64,000 nucleotides of DNA from contig NC_012876.2 in the NCBI RefSeq assembly GCF_000003195.3, positions 42,410,135-42,474,134 on the forward strand. Reading direction: 5' to 3'. Shown piece after piece: positions 46,631 to 55,002 of the stretch (position 1 is its first letter; each line of letters starts with the position of its first letter). This DNA is from Sorghum bicolor. Its lineage: Eukaryota; Streptophyta; Magnoliopsida; Poales; Poaceae. The notes beneath the pieces were generated by a model. That model had not been told where the DNA came from. It saw only the letters and a program-made list of their open reading frames with translations, and did no database searches. The position numbers were made by a program, and so were the translations under genes.

Positions 46631-49174
46631 CTATCCGAGGGGCACTGAACTCTGACCTGGCAAAACCGCCCAAAATTGGGCATCGTAGGGTTTTAGTTGT
46701 GCAGGAGATATCTTGAGAGCGGGCAGGCTGTTGCGGAAGAGGATGTCGATGGAGCTTCCCCCGTCCACGAGCACGCGCTCGAATCTGATGCTGTTGATGC
46801 AAGGGTCCAGGATCAGAGGGAAACGACCTGGCTCTGGGATAGCGGCCCACTGGTCCTTCCTGCTGAATGAGATCTCCCTGTGCGACCACGGGGGAAATTT
46901 TGGGTCTGCGATCAGCCCGTCCGTGCTGTCTATGTTGAGGCAGGCTCTCTTTAAAAGCTTTCTTTCTCGCTTAGATTCGATGGAGACCTTGCCCCCGAAG
47001 ATGGAGTGGACCACGTCAGTGGGGCTGACGTATTGGTGTCGGGGGTCCCTATCTTGGTCCTCATCCTCGTCTTCGTGGTCGTGCCCGTCTCGCTTGCCAT
47101 TTTTCTTAGCGGAGTTGTCTTGGGCGGCCCGCCGTGTATAGATGCTTTTGAGGACACAGCACTCTTCCATGGTATGATTAGACTTTGGATGTAGTTGGCA
47201 CGGTCCCTTCAACGTTTTGTTGTAGTCTTCTTGGTAGTACCGCCGCCCGTTGGGACGCTTTACCGTATTTACTTCGTGGTCGTAGTCGCGGGGGCGCTTT
47301 CCTCTGAAATCATCGCGGTTGTCGCGTCGCCGATCCCAACCTTCTCTGTGGTCGCGGCGGTGGTTCCTGTTGTCGTAGCGACCGCGACCGTCATCTCGCC
47401 AGGGAGGCTGGTCGGGACCTCTCGCATCGTCTCGGATTAGTTTTTCTGCGTCGTCGGCGTCGGCGTAATTTTTGGCCGTGGCGAGGAGCTCCGCCACCGT
47501 TGTTGGCCTTTTACGCAACAACTTGTTCCTTAGCGCTTCATGGAAATGCAGGCCCTTGATAAAGACAGAGATGGCCTCGTCGTGGGAAATCTTCGGGATC
47601 TTAAGGCGCATATCCGAGAATCGTCGGATGTAATCGCGCAGAGGTTCGTTCTTCCTGTCCCTTATCCTTTCGAGGTCATACTTGTTTCCAGGCTGCTCGC
47701 ATGTGGCGATGAAGTTGTCGATGAAAGCCTGGTGTAGCTCTTCCCAAGAGTCGAAGGAGTCCTCGGGCAAGCCAAGAAGCCACTGATGACCAGCCTGGTC
47801 GAGTACTACGGGGAAGTAGTTGGCCATGACGTGCTCATCTCCCGCTACTGATCGGACGGCGATTTCATAGAGAGTGATCCAGTTCTCTGGATTTTCCTTG
47901 CCATCGTATTTTTTAAGTTTTTTGAGCTTGAAATTGCAGGGCCACACGACCTGGCGGAGGTGTGAGGAGAACTGTCTTAGGCCCGGGGGGCCGTGCGTTG
48001 CATCGTACTCGATACGGCGCAGGTTTTCGTGGGCTGCTCTCTCTGTGGCGCGCATGTTGATGCGGTCCCGGGCATCTTTGGGAGGGATGTTGTGCCGGAG
48101 ATCCCTGTGCTGGTTTACTTCTTGACCGCGTCTGCGGTTCTGCTCGCGGTGACCGTCAGTGTCCCGACCACCATCGTCACGCCGTGAATCTTTTCGACGG
48201 TTGTCGGGAGAGCGGCTGCGGTGACGCCTGCTGGGAGGCGGTGAGGTCCGGCTACGATTAGTCTGGTCGGAGGTGGCTTCCGTGTAAGAGACGTCCTGGA
48301 CTCTCTTGAGCAGAGTGGCTGTCTGTCCCATTGCGGCAATCAGGTGTGCTCGGATGCTGGTCCGGACTCCCTGGCACTCAGGGGTATCAGGGAGCCGATC
48401 TAGATTAGCCATGGCGACAGCCACGTTAGCGCTTGGCGTCTTGTAGACTGGCTGATCCCCGACCATGTCAAAAGCGTCGTTAAGATTATGCGGTGGAATT
48501 TGTTGTTGCTCGTCTGCGCGCCGACGGGCGCGATCGGCGTTGCGCTGCTCGCGGAGTTGCCTCTGCTCATCTGTTTCTCCATCTACGACCGGCTCGTCGG
48601 CGCTGACGTTGAAAACAATATCTCCTCGCCGGGCGGGAAATACCGGGAAACGAGGGAAACCCGGAGGGTGTGAAGGCAAATCCAGGTCGTAGTCCTCGTC
48701 TTCGGTGTTTATAACTTCGGTGGGGACGGAACCGGTGCTCGAGTTGGTGCTGGAAGCCTGGCCGTCCCGTAGTTCTTGGACTGTCACCATGTTAACGTAG
48801 TGACGACCGTTCCTTTTTGGCGACCAGCCCGCTTTGCTGAAAACGGATTGGATGTGCCGCGAGTAGAGAGAGGCCGAGTTGTTCAGGCCGCAAGGATAGT
48901 CTCCCTTCTTGAGCTTGACAGATCGTCCTGAGGGAGTTGAGCTTATCGTCAGAGACGTCCCCAGCCGTTCGTGTGTAACGACACGAGTTGGCCGACGGGA
49001 TTTGAAAAAATCCGTTGGAGCAGCTTGATCAGGCTGACGCAAGATTCCGTCTGCTAGTTGGGAGGCTTCAAGTAGCTTGGAATCAGCGCGATCGAGCGCT
49101 TGGAGAAGGTCCGAGCAGTCGATCTTCTTTCCCTTGTAGAGCGGGAGCGGTGGTCGGGCGCTCGGTTCCGCCAC
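46631..49174 (-). CDS. gag: gag-protease ORF of element C, 847 aa
   Basis: This long intact ORF starts 200 nt downstream of the 5' LTR. Residues 1-400 are low complexity, with an Arg/Asp-rich stretch (RRHRSRSPDNRRKDSRRD). The retrotransposon gag core follows at about 410-540 (YDGKENPENWITLYEIAV, FIDNFIATCEQPGNKYDL, LRDYIRRFSDMRLKIP). A second basic stretch precedes a variant knuckle, CQLHPKSNHTMEEC. The aspartic protease motif VDGGSSIDIL is near residue 805. The ORF closes at TAG where related elements continue without a stop, so this is probably a mutated end rather than a natural one. It would form the particle and cut the polyprotein. Confidence 0.88.
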   Translation of the reverse strand: MAEPSARPPLPLYKGKKIDCSDLLQALDRADSKLLEASQLADGILRQPDQAAPTDFFKSRRPTRVVTHERLGTSLTISSTPSGRSVKLKKGDYPCGLNNSASLYSRHIQSVFSKAGWSPKRNGRHYVNMVTVQELRDGQASSTNSSTGSVPTEVINTEDEDYDLDLPSHPPGFPRFPVFPARRGDIVFNVSADEPVVDGETDEQRQLREQRNADRARRRADEQQQIPPHNLNDAFDMVGDQPVYKTPSANVAVAMANLDRLPDTPECQGVRTSIRAHLIAAMGQTATLLKRVQDVSYTEATSDQTNRSRTSPPPSRRHRSRSPDNRRKDSRRDDGGRDTDGHREQNRRRGQEVNQHRDLRHNIPPKDARDRINMRATERAAHENLRRIEYDATHGPPGLRQFSSHLRQVVWPCNFKLKKLKKYDGKENPENWITLYEIAVRSVAGDEHVMANYFPVVLDQAGHQWLLGLPEDSFDSWEELHQAFIDNFIATCEQPGNKYDLERIRDRKNEPLRDYIRRFSDMRLKIPKISHDEAISVFIKGLHFHEALRNKLLRKRPTTVAELLATAKNYADADDAEKLIRDDARGPDQPPWRDDGRGRYDNRNHRRDHREGWDRRRDNRDDFRGKRPRDYDHEVNTVKRPNGRRYYQEDYNKTLKGPCQLHPKSNHTMEECCVLKSIYTRRAAQDNSAKKNGKRDGHDHEDEDEDQDRDPRHQYVSPTDVVHSIFGGKVSIESKRERKLLKRACLNIDSTDGLIADPKFPPWSHREISFSRKDQWAAIPEPGRFPLILDPCINSIRFERVLVDGGSSIDILFRNSLPALKISPAQLKPYDAQFWAVLPGQSSVPLG

Positions 49175-49356
49175 GCGAGTGGTCGGAGACGACGTGTTCT
49201 CAGATTAGATCTGAGTTTCTTTCGAAACCGTGGTCGTGAGGCCGCCGCTGCGCGTCGTCCACGTGATCTGGCCGACGGTGAACGTGAGGCCTTCAGGCAC
49301 GGCCGCGGAAGCTGGGATCGTGACCATCTTGTTCGTCGGAGAAGTTGCACGCACAC
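49175..49356 (-). other. 5' leader of element C
   Basis: Untranslated region between primer binding site and gag start; GC-rich. ORFs crossing it on the plus strand are shadows. Confidence 0.7.
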
Positions 49357-49374
49357 CCCCTACCTGGCGCGCCA
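49357..49374 (-). other. Primer binding site of element C
   Basis: Minus-strand TGGCGCGCCAGGTAGGGG starts one base after the LTR end. It shares TGGCGCGC with the site of element A. The exact tRNA was not assigned. Confidence 0.7.
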
Positions 49375-49375
49375 C

Positions 49376-49836
49376 TGTCGACGAAAGCTAGTCGGCAGTC
49401 TACCTTGGGGTATACCCACGGTAGTAGTTTATCGGTAGACGGTGCGCAAACTACGAACTCGATGGTGACGCAAGACACGGACAAGCTTTTTATCCAGGTT
49501 CGGCCGCCGAGTTGGCGTAATACCTACGTCCTGCGTCTGGTTGTATTGGATTGTGTTGAGAGATAATGTGTCCTAGGGGGGGGTCCCTTGCCCCTCCTTA
49601 TATAGTCTGGAGGGCAGGGTTACAGATCTGGAAACTAATCATAGTCGGTTACAATTGCCATGGATAATTCGATATCAATTCCTATTCTATCCGACTAGAA
49701 TCCTGCTTGATCTCCACATCTTGTTTCCTTGCGCAAAACTCCAAGCTGTCGGATCAAGCCTTGAACTCGTCTCGTAATGGGCCAAGCCTCCTGGCCCAAG
49801 TCTAGCCGTAAGGGTATAGGGGTTTATACCCCCACA
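49376..49836 (-). repeat. 5' LTR of element C, 461 bp
   Basis: It has the same ends as the left LTR and is followed by AGGAG. A TATA box for minus-strand transcription lies in it (see 49597-49605). Confidence 0.95.
49597..49605 (-). promoter_or_regulatory. TATA box in 5' LTR of element C
   Basis: Minus-strand CTATATAAG within 'gactatataaggaggggc'. The 3' LTR has the same box at 38064-38072, which could drive read-out into the flanking DNA at 37844 and below. Confidence 0.6.
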
Positions 49837-49841
49837 AGGAG

Positions 49842-50368
49842 CAATGAGAACTAAGTTTTATTATCACTTATACATTTTTACCATCACTATCATTTACTCC
49901 ATCACACATGCACATCTTGATTTAGTTATATGCTGAGTTCCTTTGGATCCATGGCTCGATTAGACAACATATGTATGAGCTGTTTTTCATTCCTATGAGC
50001 TCCAATTAAATATTCCATTAGCTATAGGTAAGTGACATTTTGGTAAGGATCCACAAATACCACATATAGAGAGACTTGAGAGAATCATTGCTGGGAACTC
50101 TGAATTTTATTTTGAAAACTTATGAAAAACTCTAGAACAAAGGTGAAGTATAGACAGGAGGAATAGTGCTTGACTTAATTATTTTCTCTTTCGATTACTT
50201 AAGACTTAAGTGCAGGTACTAAGCTCCATAACACTTCACTCTAATCTGGAAGAATTTTTATGTAAAAGCATGTGTGCCTGTCAGGAAAGAAAACATTGAA
50301 GCAACTCCTGATCCATCTGAGTTTAGCTGTTTGCTCAGGGACGAGCAAAGGGTAAGCTTGGGGGAGTT
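49842..50368 (+). mobile_element. Internal region of element R, second part, with PPT
   Basis: It continues 36891-37844 after the element C insertion. It is non-coding and ends with the polypurine tract 'aagcttgggggagtt' at about 50354-50368, directly before the LTR. It matches element L in inverted orientation, including 'gctcagggacgagcaaagggtaagctt' (split here as 'gctcagggacgag' and 'gggtaagctt'). Confidence 0.75.
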
Positions 50369-51875
50369 TGTTGACGGTCCTAAAGTACTAAATTTAACTA
50401 TCAAATAAACATGGAAAATGATCAATATGCACCAAACATCTAGAGTTAGGGTTTTATCTGACAGAATGCCACGAGCTTTGGTGTTTATCTATTTCTGCAG
50501 GGGGTTATCAGAAAATATGGAGAGAAGGCCCACATGTCATGTTTATAACGAGATAATTACGTGCCGCGCAATTTTCCTCAATCTAGAAGAGTCCAGAAGC
50601 CACGGGAACGAACGGGAGACCGATCGGGCTCGAGGGCAAGGCGCCCGCCCTCCCCCCTTGGGCGCCCGCCCACGTCTCGGGGCCAATCCGAACCAAACTC
50701 TTGGATCGTGCTCCACCGCCTATGAGGATGAATCTAAACCATGCAATCAAGGTCGGTTTGATTCAATGGCCCAAATTCACTTGAAAGGACTATATAACCA
50801 AGGCCTCTCCACCCCTGGGGAGAGAAGAGAAGAGGAGAAATCATTATAAGAGGTAGCCATCAAAGTTAGGGTTTAGAGCTTCTCTCCCATAGAGAATTAG
50901 AATTAGCTACTCCCTAATCCTTCAAGTTTAGAGGTTTGATTAGATAGCAATTAGAGAAGTAGAGCACTACACTCTGGATTCGGATCTTCGGTAATAAAGA
51001 TTGGTATTATTCATATCTTTCTCTAATACTTTGTTCTAATTGTATTATGTCTCTATTTATTATGTTCTTAGTTTGCTCTAGTTCTATATTTGATATAGTT
51101 ATGATTGATAATGAGTTTATATATAAGTTTGCAAAGCGCTTAGCTCTTCACTCGAGGGAGTTAAGTGGTAGATCACATGTGGGCGTGGTGCTTAGATGTT
51201 ATTTACCTGCAAATGTATCCTATTGGCCGGGTTGTGTGGTAGTTCGCGATAGTGACAGCTTCGTTGATTCTTATATATTCCACCCTCCGTCGATAGGACA
51301 GGCAGAATTTGTATTGCGGAGTAAGTCTTACGATGTTCTGATTTACTTTAGCAATGTTTCTTATACATGAATAAAGAGTCTTTTATGCTATACATGATCT
51401 TGTAGATAACTAGAGTAGATTGTGACTTAGTAGATAGTAGATAACTTAGAATCCATTCTCTAGCTAATCCGACGTCACCTACATATATGAGGAGTAGTCT
51501 ATTTTCTAATCGCTGTGTTATTTACCCATGAACTTATAATTCATTATCATTATCTTTATGGTTTACCCCCTGCCAAAGTAAGTGACTGTGTGACGAGTTT
51601 CTCATTAGTAATCATGTTCTTGCAAGTTTATCTCTAGTCTATGCCTTGATAGATTTAGCCTTTATCTTAATTTAACCCCTTGTTCTCTTAAGCATAATTA
51701 TAAATAACGATACCTAGCCTGGTGAAATGCTACAATGAGGTGTTTTATCTGTGCGCTTACGGATAGAATAGATTATCTTCTAGAGAGCCTTTACATTTAT
51801 AAATACTTTTGTACACTCTGGCACCATGCTGGGGATGACAACCTATTATCTAAGTGGTGTTAGCTAGTGTCAACA
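50369..51875 (+). repeat. 3' LTR of non-coding LTR element R, 1,507 bp
   Basis: It starts TGTTGACGGTCC and ends GTGTCAACA. It is related to the LTR at 30867-32209 (inverted) and more distantly to 1-372 plus 4978-5613. It contains a GC-rich stretch (50630-50700, 'ggcgcccgcc' twice) and 'actatataaccaaggcctc' (about 50789), a possible TATA box. The ORFs of 107 and 143 aa show no domain. Confidence 0.85.
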
Positions 51876-52727
51876 ACATTGTCCCATCGTTAACTCCGGC
51901 CGATCAACCTGTGGTACCATCGGTCTCAACTAGCCAGAGGCGAGAGATAGCTTTGAAACAAGTAAGTTATTCGATTCTCGTCCTTTATTTCACCAACATT
52001 TGGTAAATAACCTATCTCCTCTTCCTTTTCAGGAACAAGACTCTCCCGACAGCCTGTTCTCCTTTGCCATTGAAATTTCCGACGATGAAGGCGAGGAAGC
52101 AAGCTCTTCTCAAGCAATTAGGATTTCATCGGCAAAAATTAGAGCAAATCTAGAAGATCTGCTGGTCTTGCTTCATCAGGATACAACCCAACTGGTCGAT
52201 GACTCCGATCCAGCCAAGGCTCTGTTTAAAGCTCTTAGAGGCCAACTTCCTGCCGATGCCGAAGAGATCCTTTTCAAGGCTGCACACTTGGAGAGCCGCT
52301 AACTCCAGTACCAAAAGGCCACTCAACGCCTTGCCGTAGAGCCACCCATGCCCAGCTCTCGGAGGAGGTAATGAAAGTGAAACACCTTGTCGATGAGAAA
52401 CACAAGAGCATCGGCATTCTTCAATCCTTAGGAGAGACGCTGAGGCAGAAGATCTCTGACCTATCGGCAAAAAGATAAACCCTATTGGCAGAGCTCAAGC
52501 AAGTAGAAGAGGCTCTTTCCCAAGCTCAGCAAGAAGAAAATCAGCTGCCCGAAATGATCAAGACCCTCGAACAAGAGTGAAACATTCACGCCCGTAAGGC
52601 ATTGCAGATGAAGAAGAAACTGAAGCCAGTGGAGGGTTCTGCCGATGAAGATATCAAGGAGATAGAAGAAGCCGATCAGATACGTCTGCGTGCCATATCA
52701 GCCATCCAAGCCCTGCTGAGTACATAA
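51876..52727 (+). pseudogene. Antisense ORF of element B, C-terminal coiled-coil part
   Basis: An exon end (to 51961, 'RREIALKQ'), an intron with GTAAGT donor (51962-52032, acceptor 'ccttttcag'), then an exon from 52033: acidic (ISDDEGEEASSS), followed by a long coiled-coil-like region with LLHQDTTQL, ADAEEILFKAAHLES, ALSQAQQEENQLPE and EIEEADQIRLRAISAIQALL, closing at TAA 52725-52727. It resembles the coiled-coil tails of proteins that grass genome annotations call plant-mobile-domain or transposon-related. Breaks: TAA at 52300-52302, a base loss near 52330, TAG/TGA stops near 52477 and 52578. The 5' part is cut off at 51876 by the LTR of element R. It converges with pol of element B, 155 bp apart. 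Confidence 0.65.
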
Positions 52728-52882
52728 GTTCTTCATCGACGGCATGTCTTGTTCTGCCTTTAGAGATTGCTAAGTATTTTGGTCCAGCCGATAGGACTGT
52801 TATCGGCATTTTTAAAACATCATATTCAGTCCCGGGTACATTTTAATCCAGCCGATAGGAGTGTTATCGGCATTTGAACTTT

Positions 52883-55002
52883 TTATGCATCGACCCATAT
52901 GCTTGGGTAATATTTCTTCAAATATTTTCCGTTCAAAGCTCTAGGAAATTCAACTCCTTCGAGAGTTTCCAAAATATAAGCATTACCAGGAGCAGACCGA
53001 TTTATCCGATAAGGACCTTCCCAATTAGGAGACCACTTGCCAAACTTTGAACTTTTAGTCCCAATCGGTAAGATTAGTTTCCACACCAAATCTCCATCGA
53101 AAAACTCCTTAGCTTTTACCTTTTTATCATACCACCCAGCAACTCTCTTTTTATTTTCTTCTATACTCATCAAAGCCTTCAGCCGATGCCCTGCTAAATC
53201 ATCCAACTCATCGTTCATCAAAGTAGCGTAGTCATCGGCAGTCAGCTGATCTTGAAAAGACAATCGTCTAGATCCGGTCTTAATTTCCCATGGTAGCACT
53301 GCATCGTGTCCATACACCAGTTGATAAGGTGAAACTTTAGTCGAGCCATGACATGCCATCCGATATGACCATAAAGCCTCACTTAACAATGTATGCCACC
53401 TCCTAGGATTTTCTTCAATCTTTCGTTTGATGAGTTTAATAATTCCTTTGTTAGACGCTTCGGCCTGCCCATTAGCTTGAGCATAATAAGGAGAAGAATT
53501 CAATACTTTAATTCCACACCGATTGCAAATTCATCAAACTCTCCCGATGTAAACATAGTACCCTGATCGGTAGTAATTGTTTGAGGAATTCCAAATCGGT
53601 AAATAATATGCTCTCTCACAAAATCAATCATATTGGCTGATGTAACTTTCTTCAAAGGAATAGCCTCAACTCACTTAGTGAAATAATCAGTGGCAACTAA
53701 GATGAACTTATGCCCTTTGCTCGATGGTGGGTAAATCTGACCGATTAGATCAATAGCCCATCCCCGGAACGACCAAGGTTTAATAATGGGATTCATGGCC
53801 GATGCGGGTGCCCTTTGAATATTGCCAAACTTTTGACATCCTTGACATCCTTTGAAATATTTAAAGCAATCTTCAAGTATGGTTAGCCAATAATACCCAT
53901 TTCTCCTAATCATCCATTTCATCTTAAAAGCCGACTGATGTGCTCCACATACTCCCTCATGGATTTCTCCCATCAAAATTTTAGCCTCATCATCACCTAA
54001 GCATTTGAGAAGAACTCCATCTATTGTTCGATAATAAAGCTCATCCTCAAGGAGTACATACTTAGTAGCTTGAAACCTGACACGCCTTTCAACCTTTTTA
54101 GATGGATCCTTTAAATAACCAATGATCTCCTTCCTCCAATCATCAGCACTGATTGTCGATAATGCATTCAATATTGGTTGATATCCCGAGGCATGCTGAG
54201 CCAATCGATTAGCCTCCTCATTATGTACTCGAGGAACATGCTCTAATCGGAAATCCTTGAATTCCTTTAATAGTTGCATACTCTTTTCATAATAGGTTAT
54301 CAGGACCTCGCTTCGGCATTCATAAATTCCAGCCAGTTGAATTATGACAAGCATAGAATCTCCGAAGATTTCAGCAGCATCAGCATAAACCTCCTTTAAT
54401 CGCCAACAATCGGCAAAGAGAATTCATACTTCCTTCCCTGAGGGGAAAATAATACTATGCCGATTCCTGCCCCCCTGTCACACGTGGATCCATCAAAGAA
54501 GAGCGTCCAAAGAACAATTTCCAAAGTACCCGTCATACCACAATGTTGAGTTACAAAATCGGCCATAATCTGCCCCTTAACTGCCTTAGCCGATTCCTAA
54601 CGTAGATCAAACTCCGACAGTGCCAAAATCCATTTACCGATGCTACCACTCATAATCGGCATAGATAACATGTATCGGACTACATCGTCTTTGCATATAA
54701 CAGTGCATTCGGCCGATAGCAAATATTGCCTTAACTTGATACATGAAAAATATAGGCATAAACATAACTTTTCAATTGCCGAATACCTGGTCTCAGCATC
54801 AATCAACCTTCTACTTAAATAATAAATCACACGTTCCTTCTCTTCCAATTCTTGAATCAAAGCCGAACCGATAACCATCCCATCGGTAGACAAATACAAT
54901 CTGAAAGGCTTTCCTTGCTGAGGTGGGATCAGAACTGGAGGATTTGTCAAATAATTCTTGATTTCATCCAAGGCTAATTGTTGCTCTTTTCCCCATACAA
55001 AC
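52883..55002 (-). pseudogene. pol of element B: RT end, RNase H, integrase, broken
   Basis: On the minus strand, from 55002: the RT-RNase H connection (LALDEIKNYLTNPPVLIPP, ALIQELEEKERVIYYLSR, YSAIEKLCLCL), RNase H start (FFDGSTCDRGAGI near 54495) with an internal loss near 54430, RNase H end (EHVPRVHNEEANRLAQ), the integrase finger (HEGVCGAHQSAFKMKW...CQGCQKFG), core (WAIDLIGQI, then ITTDQGTMF near 53570, ANGQAEASNKG) and C-terminal part (GDLVWKLILP, NWEGPY), ending at 52883. Breaks: stop at about 53671 (TGA for Trp), an indel near 53516, frame loss at 54354-54597. It is a family distinct from elements A and C. The rest of RT and gag lie beyond the Tekay insertion at 55003, outside the window. 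Confidence 0.85.

Larger units (their letters stand above)
37845..49836 (-). mobile_element. Complete Tat-type Ty3/gypsy element C, 11,992 bp
   Basis: Two direct LTRs (37845-38303 and 49376-49836) flank the element, with the 5-bp duplication AGGAG on both sides (37840-37844, 49837-49841). Transcription of gag-pol is on the minus strand. Reading that way: 5' LTR, primer binding site, gag-protease, RT, RNase H, integrase, then an antisense spliced gene on the plus strand, polypurine tract and 3' LTR. Pol is broken at five places but all domains can be read. The element is young by LTR identity and inserted into element R. Confidence 0.95.

Noticed and set aside
46713..48692. Plus-strand ORFs of 60-142 aa opposite gag of element C
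   Set aside because: They are shadows of the 847-aa minus-strand gag-protease ORF, without splice or domain support, unlike the antisense gene at 39549-42723.
30867..51875. A single LTR element with inverted LTRs from auto-integration
   Set aside because: The inverted arms and LTRs are too divergent (different lengths, many substitutions) to be copies made in one reverse transcription. Two related elements fit better.
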